Under the pieces are notes generated by a model. It ran no database searches and had not been told where the DNA came from. It saw only the letters and a list, made by a program, of their open reading frames with translations. From Campylobacter corcagiensis (GTDB lineage Bacteria; Campylobacterota; Campylobacteria; Campylobacterales; Campylobacteraceae): DNA of 64,000 bases. Shown here piece by piece: positions 27,337-36,335 of this stretch (position 1 is its first letter; each line of letters opens with the position of its first letter). The translations under genes and the position numbers were made by a program. The stretch lies in the NCBI RefSeq assembly GCF_013201645.1, contig NZ_CP053842.1, positions 1,116,001-1,180,000 on the forward strand, in the 5' to 3' direction.

Positions 27337-29448
27337 TTACTTTTTAGCAGTCTTTTGTCCACTAAGTATATTTAGAGCTTCCTCAATATATACTAATGCT
27401 TCATCAACTATTCTCTTAGCATAGTTTGGACCATGAATTCCCCAGCCACCATCTTTTTCTAGTTTTTTCTTAATCTCATTTGCCTCTTTAGCAAGTAGAA
27501 GAGCTTTTGATTTATCTGTACTATTTAGAGATGGGTTATTAGCTATAGCTTTATCTACATTCTTTAGACCCTCTTTAATCTTATCATAACCCTCTTTTAC
27601 AGGTGTTTGCCAAGCCATAACTTTATCATAAATCATCTCTTGGTTAGTAAATTTAAGATCAGCTGGAAGAGTTGACTGAACTGGGCTGTGGCATCCACTT
27701 GCACCTGGCTTCATTAGGTCAGGATCGCTATAGCTTGTTCTACCGCAACTCCACATTAGGTCAATAAAGAATCTACCATTATTATCTCTTTCAAATCTCC
27801 AACCTTTTACTTTCATAGGATCTCTATCTTTGCCTGCTGGAGGGTTGATTGATTTTTCATCTTTACTAACTTTAATGTTCCAAATATGGCTAGCTCTAAC
27901 GTTATCAAATCCACCTTTATCTGGATTTTGAATAGCAGCAAAGTTTTCACAACTCATCATATTTGGCATATGACATCCTGTACAGTTATCCTTAGCATGA
28001 ACACCACCAGCTGCTTTAAAGAATTCAGCTTGAGTTTCGTGACAATCAGCACAAGTTTTCTTTAGGCCCGTTAACGTATAACCATCTTTCCAGTCATTTA
28101 TCGTAACTTCGTGTGGATCGTGACAAGTTGTACATCTCATACCAGCATCATAGTGAGCTGAGCTATACATTTGTGAACCCTCAGTTCCACAGCTTGGACA
28201 GCTTGATTTAAAGTAAACATTAAATGGCTTTCTTGGGTTTGGCTCTCTTTCATCATCCTGATAAGCAAATCTTTGGTGACATCTTTCACAGTTTGATGGC
28301 ATACCAGCTCCTCTTGCACCATACAAGTGTGCCCCTGGTCCGTGACACTCCTCACAGCTAATACCTAGTGAAATTGTATGAGCTTCAAGCTTCTCTTTAT
28401 CACCAATAGCTGCAAAGAATTCATCTTTAGTATTAAAATTAAATTTGAAAGGGTGACAAATTTCACAATATGAACTAGCTGGTTGAAACATCATCGTTTC
28501 AGCATATTTTGAACCATATGAGTTTGTTCCCCAAACAGTTGATCTTGAGTGACCAAAATCTTCCATTTTAGTTGGGAAGCCTGGGCTAAACTCAGCTATT
28601 TTTTTAGCTACTTCTGGAGTAATATTTTCAGACCAAACTCTTGAGAATTGGTTACCACCAGCTGTAAGAGTACCTGTTAAATCAGATAAATTACCATCTT
28701 GAACATGATATGTTCCCCTAACTAGCCATTTATCAATAAAGCCATACTTTGTTCTTGGAGTACCGATAATTGCATACACATCTTCAGCTTGAATACCTAG
28801 AGGTAGTATTGAAGCTGGGGCCGTTGAATAAACTGGTTTTTTAAGATCGTTTCCAACCTCTTCAATATCATTTGTAAATCTAACTGTTTTTCTATGTCTT
28901 GATCTTTCCCACTGAGTATATTGTGCGGGGTGACACTCACCACATTTTTTTGGTCCAACATATTTATTTGGATAGTCTAAAATAGAATCCCAAGCAAGTC
29001 TATATGTAACAGCAGCATGCTCAAGACCAACTTTTTCAGCATATTTTGGTCCTTTGTTTATTTCGACAAATTCCTCTTGTCTATCACTCATAGTATACTT
29101 ACCAGCAAGTTTTCCAGCTTTTTCATACTTAAAAATCGGGTGTTGATCAATAAGTAAATCAAAAAAGCTATCCGCTCCTCTTACATACTCATCAAGTGTT
29201 CTTGGAACGCCTGGTCTTTGCTTAGCATAACCTGCACTATTTAGCTCTTTAAGATCAAGCTGATACTTCTCAGCAGTTGTAGGTTCTGCAGAAGCTGCTG
29301 GTTGTGCTGGAGTAGCTTCTACTTGTGCTGGAGCATCTACAACTACAGACTCTACAGCACCCGTATCTGCTTCTTGAGCCATAAGGCTTCCAGCAAACAA
29401 AAATGCACAACAGGTTGCTGACAACCTCTTGAGTAAATTAGGTTTCAT
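27337..29448 (-). CDS. mccA: Octahaem c-type sulfite reductase MccA (SirA)
   Basis: Periplasmic enzyme reducing sulfite to sulfide with six electrons. 703 residues: a signal peptide to about residue 24, a proline/alanine-rich linker (36-56), then the catalytic cytochrome. I count seven CxxCH motifs (Cys169, 328, 365, 387, 439, 466 and 489) and one unusual site, Cys568-X17-Cys586-His587. That site corresponds to the long-spaced CX15-17CH haem motif of MccA/SirA. Extra cysteines at 417, 420 and 500 are candidates for the copper ligands of the haem-copper active site. AAGGAGG precedes the ATG. The usual MccB, C and D partners are not adjacent; a rhodanese-cytochrome fusion is instead. Confidence 0.92.
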   Translation of the reverse strand: MKPNLLKRLSATCCAFLFAGSLMAQEADTGAVESVVVDAPAQVEATPAQPAASAEPTTAEKYQLDLKELNSAGYAKQRPGVPRTLDEYVRGADSFFDLLIDQHPIFKYEKAGKLAGKYTMSDRQEEFVEINKGPKYAEKVGLEHAAVTYRLAWDSILDYPNKYVGPKKCGECHPAQYTQWERSRHRKTVRFTNDIEEVGNDLKKPVYSTAPASILPLGIQAEDVYAIIGTPRTKYGFIDKWLVRGTYHVQDGNLSDLTGTLTAGGNQFSRVWSENITPEVAKKIAEFSPGFPTKMEDFGHSRSTVWGTNSYGSKYAETMMFQPASSYCEICHPFKFNFNTKDEFFAAIGDKEKLEAHTISLGISCEECHGPGAHLYGARGAGMPSNCERCHQRFAYQDDEREPNPRKPFNVYFKSSCPSCGTEGSQMYSSAHYDAGMRCTTCHDPHEVTINDWKDGYTLTGLKKTCADCHETQAEFFKAAGGVHAKDNCTGCHMPNMMSCENFAAIQNPDKGGFDNVRASHIWNIKVSKDEKSINPPAGKDRDPMKVKGWRFERDNNGRFFIDLMWSCGRTSYSDPDLMKPGASGCHSPVQSTLPADLKFTNQEMIYDKVMAWQTPVKEGYDKIKEGLKNVDKAIANNPSLNSTDKSKALLLAKEANEIKKKLEKDGGWGIHGPNYAKRIVDEALVYIEEALNILSGQKTAKK

Positions 29449-29887
29449 CTTTTTCCTCCTTGGATTAATACCTCAAATATAAACAGTTGAATAGTCAATT
29501 TTCTACAAACAATATTGTTATTTCATTAACAATTCAAAACTATTTGTTAGAATTGTAGTTAAATTTAGATTAAATCTAGTTTAAAGTAAATGCATTTTAA
29601 AGAACTTTATATTCATTTAAGCAAAAAAGTCATAATATCGCTATATAGGAAACTTATAAGGATAACTTTTGTGTGAAACTTTAAAATTAAATATATTAGA
29701 ACTCTTAAAATTTTTAATATTATTAATAAATGCCTTAGTCACAGAATTGTAATTACATTTAAATTTTATCCAAATATTAAACAAAAAGTTTAATCTATAA
29801 AATTTAACAAATTTATAAATTTTAAGTGCTCTATAAGGTGAAAAAAGAGATAATTTATCTACTTAAATTTTAATACAAGGATATAAA
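29449..29887. promoter_or_regulatory. Divergent intergenic region between mccA and the lipoprotein/ccsBA genes
   Basis: 439 nt of very AT-rich sequence with no convincing gene. It should hold the mccA promoter (a TTTATATT -10-like stretch lies near 29477-29486 on the minus strand) and the promoter of the rightward genes. It also contains an inverted repeat at 29514-29533 and a smaller one, TAGATT-A-AATCTA, at 29566-29578. A 28-codon ATG ORF near 29591 has no visible ribosome site and is not called. Confidence 0.5.
29514..29533. promoter_or_regulatory. Candidate operator upstream of mccA (Crp/Fnr-like symmetry)
   Basis: ATTGTTA-N6-TAACAAT, perfect 7-nt arms, centred about 75 nt before the mccA ATG. 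An additional TTGTTA half-site lies at 29544-29549. The symmetry resembles Crp/Fnr-family sites, but the cognate regulator is unknown. Confidence 0.45.
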
Positions 29888-30316
29888 TTGAAAAATAAAA
29901 TACTTTTATCTTTAGTTACCTGTAGTATTTTACTGTTTGGCTGTTCTAAAAAAATAGATAACACAGACCCAGTAGATGTTGTAAAAAATTTTATACTGCT
30001 TGCTGAAGCTGGAAAACTAGATGAAGCAAAAACTCTCCTTACAGAAAAACATAACTTAGACTATATTGACAAATTTGACAAAAATAATGGAAAAGATCTA
30101 TTTTATATAGACTATGATTATAAAGGCAATGATGATACGGTAGAGCTTAAATTTGACTACTTAGAAGATAAAAGTGGTCCAACCATTGCATTTGTTAAAA
30201 TGACATCAAATTATAAAAAACAAAACCATAAATTTGAAAAAGTTATTACCCTACATATGGTAAATGCCCAGTGGAAGATAAATGACTTTTTATTTATGCC
30301 AGTTAAAGTTAATTAA
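29888..30316 (+). CDS. Small DUF4878-like (NTF2-fold) lipoprotein
   Basis: 142 residues starting at TTG 29888. A signal peptide ends in the lipobox LFGC, with the lipidated Cys at about residue 19. The mature part begins DPVDVVKNFILLAEAGKLDEAKTLL, the helix pattern of DUF4878/NTF2-like lipoproteins, and ends with beta strands and the conserved-looking NAQWKINDF. It is probably anchored in a membrane facing the periplasm. Its place 72 nt before ccsBA may mean co-transcription. Function unknown. Confidence 0.82.
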   Translation: MKNKILLSLVTCSILLFGCSKKIDNTDPVDVVKNFILLAEAGKLDEAKTLLTEKHNLDYIDKFDKNNGKDLFYIDYDYKGNDDTVELKFDYLEDKSGPTIAFVKMTSNYKKQNHKFEKVITLHMVNAQWKINDFLFMPVKVN

Positions 30317-30388
30317 GCTTTTATATAGTTTATGTTACAAAATTTAAAATACCATTACACACAAAATTTTTAACCGTAAGGAATTTAT

Positions 30389-33300
30389 ATGGATAGACTC
30401 ATTAAGGCGTTTTTTAGTATGACAAGTATGATTGTTATGCTTATAATATTTGCTATAGCATCTGGTCTTGCTACTATTATAGAATCAGCATATAACACAG
30501 CAGTTGCTTGGGAAGTAGTGTATGGAGCTTGGTGGTTTCACCTAATACAGCTTCTACTTACTTTAAATTTGATTTATAATCTATATGCTTATAGAGCTGT
30601 TTTACTTAAAAATATACCATCATTTATTTTTCACTTTAGTTTCATACTTATCTTTCTTGGTGCGGCTATTACTCACTTTTTTGGTGTTGAAGGAAGTATG
30701 CATATAAGAGAGGGATCAACAACTAATATAGTCTCAACTAGAGAGACCTACATACAGCTTATCAGTAAAGATGAAAATGGCAACGAAATAAGAACAGATG
30801 ATGATAGATATGTAGCAACAAATGGTCAAAAACCTTTTGATATCAAGCTTGATACAGATAAAGGCGAAGCTGTTTTGACATTTAAAGAATTTTTGCTAAA
30901 TGCAGGAATTGGCTGGGTTGAACACGATAAAGGAAGACCGATTGTAGAACTTAGCTTCTGGGATGATAATAACAAAAATGAAATTCCTCTTACTTCTGGG
31001 CATATATTTCCAATAGGTGATCTTGATATAGCTTTTAATACTGAACCAAAACAGAGCCATTTCATGAAAATATATAATAAAGATGATAAATTCTTTATGA
31101 AGACAAATCAAAAAATCGCTTATGCAAAAATGGGGAGTTCAAATTTAGAGCCTTTTCCACTTAATACAGAAGTAGAAATAGATGATATGACTGTTTATAG
31201 AATAGACAATATTGTAAATTTCTCATTTAAAACATTGATGAAAAGTGCTAGGCTTGGTGCTAAAAAACTACCACATACTGAAACTGGGTCAAATGCTATG
31301 CTTGCAACTCTATCATACAATGGAGAAACTGAAGATGTTTTTATCTTACAGTATCAAATGCCACGACAATTTACAGTTGGCGGAAAAGAGTTTTTTCTTG
31401 CGTGGTCACCAAGAATGGTTCAACTTCCATTTAGCTTAGAATTAAAGGATTTTAAAATGGATAGATACCCTGGATCGAACTCACCATCAGGATACAGCAG
31501 CGAAGTTGTAGTAAAAGATGAAGAAAATAGCGTAAATATGCCATATGAAATTTATATGAATAATGTCCTTGATTATGGCGGATATAGGTTTTTTCAAAGC
31601 AGTTATGATATGGATGAGCTTGGAACTATACTCTCAGTCAATAGAGATCCTGGCAAAGTAACTACATATATAGGATATTTTTTGATGATGGTTGGAATGC
31701 TACTAAATTTCTTTAGCAAAAACTCAAGATTTTTATTCCTTGCTAGAAAAATTGATGAGAGCAGTTCTAGAAAAAAACCATCAAAAATTGTAAAAAGTAA
31801 AAATAGTGTAGTAGCAATTCTTGCCATATTAGTGCTGTCATCAGCTAGTATTAGTCAGCTACAGGCATTTCCAGGATATGATAGCAACTCAACAGCGTCT
31901 AGTTCAACTAGTAGCTCACAAACTAGCTCAAACACCACTCCTTTTTCGGCTAAAAAATTCCCTAGCTATAAAGACGCACCAACCATTGATAAAGCTCACG
32001 CACAAAAGGCTAAAACCCTAGTCGTTCAAGGTTTTGATGGAAGAATGGAACCACTTGATACTATGGCTAGAAATATTATGACAAAAATATATAAAAAAGA
32101 TGAATTTAATGGCATGGACTATATGCAAGCCCTACTTTCAATGAGTGCAAACTATGAATACTGGATAGATGCACCATATATAAGAGTAAGCGAAGATGAA
32201 CTAAAGAAAATTTTAGGAATTCCTCTAGATACTAAATATGCTACTTATAATGATTTTTGGGGTGTAGATGCTGGGGGGCAAAGCTACTATAAACTTGGCA
32301 GAATGGCTGAAGCAACAAGCAGAAAACCACCTAATGAGCGTGGAACTCTTGATAAAGACATAATAAAAGTTGATGAGAGATTTAGTATATTTTATCAAAC
32401 TGTAATAATGAATGCTATGCTTAAGATTATGCCAAAGGAAAATGCTGAGAATAATGACTGGTACTCGCCTTATGGGGTTATTAAAAATTTCAGTGGCGAT
32501 GAAGCAATGAGAGCAAGAATGGTTCTTCAAAACTATATCGCTAGCATTCAAGAAGCTCAAAAAAGTGGTGATTGGAGCAAGGCTGATCAAGCTTTAGATC
32601 TTTTAAAGCAGTATCAAAATAAAGTTGGTCATGAAGTTATACCTTCCCTTAATCGCTTAAAATTTGAAGTTATCTTTAATGAAGCTCAAATTTTCCAAAG
32701 ACTTGTTCCGGTTTATTTACTAGCTGGTTTTGCCCTTTTAATCTTAGTTTTTTCGAGAATGATGAGTCCAAAATTAAATTTAAGCACACCCGTAAAAGCA
32801 GTCTATCTAATAAATATCATAGCATTTATAGCTCACACAATAGGGCTTGGCATAAGATGGTATGTTTCAGGGCATGCACCTTGGTCTGACACTTATGAAA
32901 GCTTAGTTTATATAGCTTGGTCACTATCACTTAGCGGTATTATATTTTCTAGGACTTCAGCGATATCTCTGTCTTTAACTTCGATTATGGCTGGCATTAC
33001 GCTTTTTGTTGCTCATTTAAGTGCGATAGACCCACAAATCACGCCACTTCAACCAGTTTTAAACTCATACTGGCTAACTATACATGTATCAGTTATTACA
33101 GCTAGTTATGGATTTTTTGGGCTAAGTGCACTTCTTGGAGCATTTGTTTTAGTTCTGTTTATCATCAAAAAACCAGGTCATAGAAGTGAAATTTCAAAAA
33201 ATATAACAGAAGCTTGTCGTATCAATGAAATGAGTCTTATTTTAGGACTTTGTTTGTTAAGTGCTGGAAACTTTTTAGGTGGAATTTGGGCAAATGAGAG

Positions 33301-33613
33301 CTGGGGAAGATACTGGGGCTGGGATAGTAAAGAGACTTGGTCGCTTGTAACTATCTTAGTTTATGCAGCTATTGTCCACTTCAAAAGAGTACCATCTATG
33401 AACTCGCAATATGCTCTTTCAGTTGCTTCAATGTGGGCATTTTCAAGCGTATTAATGACATACTTTGGAGTTAACTTCTATCTAGCTGGAATGCACAGCT
33501 ACGCAGGTGGTGAAACTATCCCTATCCCAACAGGACTTTGGATATATATACTATCAATGATTTTGATCACAGTTATATCGTATTTTAAACGACACGACTC
33601 AAACAGACTCTAA
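30389..33613 (+). CDS. ccsBA: CcsBA cytochrome c synthase (fused ResB-ResC)
   Basis: Exports haem and attaches it to cysteines of c-type cytochromes (System II). The 1074-residue protein has an N-terminal ResB-like half with membrane helices and a large periplasmic segment. The C-terminal CcsA half has HAPWSDTYESLVYIAWS and the WWD haem-handling motif WGRYWGWDSKETWS near residue 970. A serine/threonine-rich linker lies near residue 500. Epsilonproteobacteria carry fused CcsBA enzymes. In Wolinella a dedicated one (CcsA1) serves the long-spaced haem motif of MccA. Its location beside mccA suggests the same here, but it could equally be the general enzyme. Confidence 0.95.
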   Translation: MDRLIKAFFSMTSMIVMLIIFAIASGLATIIESAYNTAVAWEVVYGAWWFHLIQLLLTLNLIYNLYAYRAVLLKNIPSFIFHFSFILIFLGAAITHFFGVEGSMHIREGSTTNIVSTRETYIQLISKDENGNEIRTDDDRYVATNGQKPFDIKLDTDKGEAVLTFKEFLLNAGIGWVEHDKGRPIVELSFWDDNNKNEIPLTSGHIFPIGDLDIAFNTEPKQSHFMKIYNKDDKFFMKTNQKIAYAKMGSSNLEPFPLNTEVEIDDMTVYRIDNIVNFSFKTLMKSARLGAKKLPHTETGSNAMLATLSYNGETEDVFILQYQMPRQFTVGGKEFFLAWSPRMVQLPFSLELKDFKMDRYPGSNSPSGYSSEVVVKDEENSVNMPYEIYMNNVLDYGGYRFFQSSYDMDELGTILSVNRDPGKVTTYIGYFLMMVGMLLNFFSKNSRFLFLARKIDESSSRKKPSKIVKSKNSVVAILAILVLSSASISQLQAFPGYDSNSTASSSTSSSQTSSNTTPFSAKKFPSYKDAPTIDKAHAQKAKTLVVQGFDGRMEPLDTMARNIMTKIYKKDEFNGMDYMQALLSMSANYEYWIDAPYIRVSEDELKKILGIPLDTKYATYNDFWGVDAGGQSYYKLGRMAEATSRKPPNERGTLDKDIIKVDERFSIFYQTVIMNAMLKIMPKENAENNDWYSPYGVIKNFSGDEAMRARMVLQNYIASIQEAQKSGDWSKADQALDLLKQYQNKVGHEVIPSLNRLKFEVIFNEAQIFQRLVPVYLLAGFALLILVFSRMMSPKLNLSTPVKAVYLINIIAFIAHTIGLGIRWYVSGHAPWSDTYESLVYIAWSLSLSGIIFSRTSAISLSLTSIMAGITLFVAHLSAIDPQITPLQPVLNSYWLTIHVSVITASYGFFGLSALLGAFVLVLFIIKKPGHRSEISKNITEACRINEMSLILGLCLLSAGNFLGGIWANESWGRYWGWDSKETWSLVTILVYAAIVHFKRVPSMNSQYALSVASMWAFSSVLMTYFGVNFYLAGMHSYAGGETIPIPTGLWIYILSMILITVISYFKRHDSNRL

Positions 33614-33620
33614 CTTTAAA

Positions 33621-33655
33621 GCCAAATTTAAGCAAACTTCAAGCTTAAATTTGGC
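33621..33655 (+). terminator. Rho-independent terminator after ccsBA
   Basis: 13-bp perfect stem GCCAAATTTAAGC / GCTTAAATTTGGC (33621-33633 with 33643-33655), 9-nt loop, then ATCTTTTAT. It sits between the ccsBA stop and the aat start. Confidence 0.85.
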
Positions 33656-33666
33656 ATCTTTTATAA

Positions 33667-34326
33667 ATGAAAAGTTTTAAATTTCCAGATCCGAATTTAG
33701 CCCCAGCTGATAGCCCTTGCGTAATAGGTGGAAATTTAAGCCCCAAAATGCTTTTGGATGCTTACAAAAGCGGCTATTTTCCATGGTTTATGCAAGATCA
33801 ACCAGTTCTTTGGTGGTCGCCAGATCCAAGAGCAGTTTTCTTTCCAGAAGATGTTAAACTCCACAAAAGCACAAAGCCATTTTTAAAAAAATATAACGTT
33901 AAATTTAGTCAAAATTTTAAAGATCTTATCACGCTTTGCTTTAATCAAAGAGTTAAAAACGAACCCACTTGGTTAAGTAAAGATATCATAAATGCTTATA
34001 TAAATTTAGCAAATTTAGGATATGCAAATAGCGTTGAAGTCTATGATGAAGATGAGTTAATTGGCGGACTTTATGGAGTTATGATAGGTAGAGTTTTTTG
34101 TGGTGAGAGCATGATAAGTATGAAAAAAGAGGCTTCTAAAGTTGCTCTTTATACACTTGCAAAGGCTTTAATGCCGTATGATTTTATCATAGATGCCCAG
34201 GTAATGAATCCTCATCTTAAATTTATGGGTGCTAGAAATTTAGATAGAGCTGAATTTATAAAAATTTATAAAGACAAAATAAACTCAGATTTTACTCTAA
34301 ATTTCAAAGAGTTAGCTAAATTCTAA
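33667..34326 (+). CDS. aat: Leucyl/phenylalanyl-tRNA-protein transferase
   Basis: Adds Leu or Phe to proteins with N-terminal Arg or Lys, marking them for ClpS/ClpA. FPDPNLAPADSPCVIGGNLSP, YKSGYFPWF, WWSPDPRAVFFP and GGLYGVMIGRVFCGESMIS are strong family blocks. 219 residues. In Campylobacter jejuni, as I recall, it follows clpA directly. Here it lies 17 kb away, beside ftsI. Only 11 nt separate the ccsBA terminator from its ATG, so its promoter may overlap that hairpin. Confidence 0.95.
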   Translation: MKSFKFPDPNLAPADSPCVIGGNLSPKMLLDAYKSGYFPWFMQDQPVLWWSPDPRAVFFPEDVKLHKSTKPFLKKYNVKFSQNFKDLITLCFNQRVKNEPTWLSKDIINAYINLANLGYANSVEVYDEDELIGGLYGVMIGRVFCGESMISMKKEASKVALYTLAKALMPYDFIIDAQVMNPHLKFMGARNLDRAEFIKIYKDKINSDFTLNFKELAKF

Positions 34327-34362
34327 CTAAAAACTAAGCATTAAATTTATATAATACACTCC

Positions 34363-36171
34363 ATGAATAATAAACATATAAAACTTGTATCTGGGGTATT
34401 TATTTTCTTTATAACACCACTTATTTTAGGGCTTTTTGTGCTTGCTAACTACTACTGGGCAAGTTCTAGTAGAAATTTGCCACGACTTGAAAGTAGCGAT
34501 AAAAGTGCAGCCGTTAGAGGAAGTATAATCTCAGAAGATGGCTATCATGTAGCAAATTCTAAAAAACTATATAAAGTAACAATCGATACAAGAAGTATAG
34601 ACCCAGATAAGCTTGATCTTTTTGTAAAATTATACTCAATATACGCAAATGATAGCGAAAAAAGAGTTAAAAATCTTATCAAAAAAAATGACGGTGCTGT
34701 AGTTTTGTCATATAAAATAGATCCAAAAGCCGCTATGCACTTAAGAGAGTTATCAAGAGAGCTAAATTCAAAAAAAGTCTTTATATCATTTGTCTCAAAA
34801 GATGGAGTAACAAGACCCCCTATTGGAATGAGCGTTTTAGAAAGTGGCGAAAGTAGAAACTACTTAGCCAAAAATTCAATGAGTCCTTTTTTAGGTTATG
34901 TCAAAAAAGTTGAAGTTGATGGAATAACACGCGTAAAAGGTGTTAAAGGAGTTGAAAAATTTTATGATTACTATCTTTTTGCAAGTAGTGATGAGCTAGT
35001 TCAAGGTCCACGAGATATTGGAAATAACATTATCCTAGAAAAAGATAGCATAAAATCAAAAAAAGCTGATGGATATAATGTCATACTTAATACACCTTTA
35101 AAATTTCAATCTAAAATAGAAAAACTTTTAGCAAAAAAAGCTAAAGAGTATGGAGCTACTGAGATAGTTGTGGGAATTTTAGATTCTAAAAATTCTCAAG
35201 TTTTAACTCTTGCTTCATCAAATCGTTATAATCCTGAAAATATTACTAAAAATGACTACCAAGCACTAAATATCACAGCGACAGAGTATCCTTATGAGCC
35301 TGGTTCAGTCATAAAACCAATCGTTTTCTCTCTTGTTTATGAAAAAGGGCTTGTAAATCTAAATGAAACCATAAAAACATATAACGGAAGCTATAAATTA
35401 GGAACTAGGACAATTAGAGATACAAGTCCGTATCCTGAGCTGTCTGCAATAGATATCGTTGTTAAATCATCAAATATCGGCATGATAATGATAACTTCAA
35501 GACTTGATAATGCAGAGCTTTTCAGCGGACTTTTAAACTACAATCTCTCAGCTAAAACAGGTATTGACTTGCCATATGAACAAACTGGAAATATTCCGAG
35601 TCTAAGTGCTTTATCAAACAGATCAAACAAAGCAACACTTGGTTATGGATATGGACTTCAAACGACATTTATGCAAATCCTAAATGCTTTTACGGTATTT
35701 AATAATGATGGAATTTTAACAACGCCAAGAATTGTTAATCACTTAGAAAAAGATGGTAAAATCTACAAACTAAATGAAGCAACAAGCAAACAAGTAATAA
35801 GCAAAAAAACAGCTGATGCAATGAAATTTGTTTTAACAGAAACGGTAAATAGAGGCACAGGAAGAAAAGCTAGAACAAAAGGACTAGAAATCGGTGGAAA
35901 AACAGGAACTGCTAGGGTTTTTAAAGATGGAAGTTACTCAGCAGTTTATAATAGTTCATTTTTTGGTTTTATGAATGATCAAAATAGAAGTTATACAATG
36001 GGGGTTTTAGTAAGAGAGCCAACAAAAGGAAGTTACTACGCTGCTCAAAACGCACTTCCTATTTTTAAAGAGATAATAGACATGATGATAAACGATGGAT
36101 ATTTGACTCCAAAACACGAAGGAAATTTCACTCAGATAAGCGAAGAAGAGTTAAGCAGGATAAGGGATTAA
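34363..36171 (+). CDS. ftsI: Class B penicillin-binding protein, FtsI type
   Basis: Septal peptidoglycan transpeptidase. One N-terminal membrane anchor (about residues 9-31), a pedestal region starting RGSIISEDGYHVA, and a transpeptidase domain. The catalytic motifs are PGSVIKP (SxxK, about residue 315), SSN in VKSSNIGM, and GGKTGTAR (KTG box). 602 residues. It lies 36 nt after aat. The assignment to FtsI rather than the elongation PBP2 rests on overall resemblance and is probable, not certain. Confidence 0.88.
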   Translation: MNNKHIKLVSGVFIFFITPLILGLFVLANYYWASSSRNLPRLESSDKSAAVRGSIISEDGYHVANSKKLYKVTIDTRSIDPDKLDLFVKLYSIYANDSEKRVKNLIKKNDGAVVLSYKIDPKAAMHLRELSRELNSKKVFISFVSKDGVTRPPIGMSVLESGESRNYLAKNSMSPFLGYVKKVEVDGITRVKGVKGVEKFYDYYLFASSDELVQGPRDIGNNIILEKDSIKSKKADGYNVILNTPLKFQSKIEKLLAKKAKEYGATEIVVGILDSKNSQVLTLASSNRYNPENITKNDYQALNITATEYPYEPGSVIKPIVFSLVYEKGLVNLNETIKTYNGSYKLGTRTIRDTSPYPELSAIDIVVKSSNIGMIMITSRLDNAELFSGLLNYNLSAKTGIDLPYEQTGNIPSLSALSNRSNKATLGYGYGLQTTFMQILNAFTVFNNDGILTTPRIVNHLEKDGKIYKLNEATSKQVISKKTADAMKFVLTETVNRGTGRKARTKGLEIGGKTGTARVFKDGSYSAVYNSSFFGFMNDQNRSYTMGVLVREPTKGSYYAAQNALPIFKEIIDMMINDGYLTPKHEGNFTQISEEELSRIRD

Positions 36172-36335
36172 ATTTTAACCCTAAATTTATATAAATTTGA
36201 CTTAACTAATTAAGTTAATTTTTACCAAGAACCTTATGAAGGTAAAAATAACTAACAAAAATTTACATTATCACTAAATTTGAACCATTTTAACATTAAA
36301 ATTATGTTTTTAAAGTTATAATCACTAATTCTATT

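Noticed and set aside
29591-29677. 28-codon ATG ORF (MHFKELYIHLSKK...) in the mccA upstream region
   Set aside because: No convincing ribosome site and no recognisable product; it could be chance in AT-rich DNA or a remnant.
36219-36248. TTTTTACC...GGTAAAAA hairpin after ftsI as a terminator
   Set aside because: The 3' arm is followed by A-rich, not U-rich, sequence in both directions, so the support is weak.
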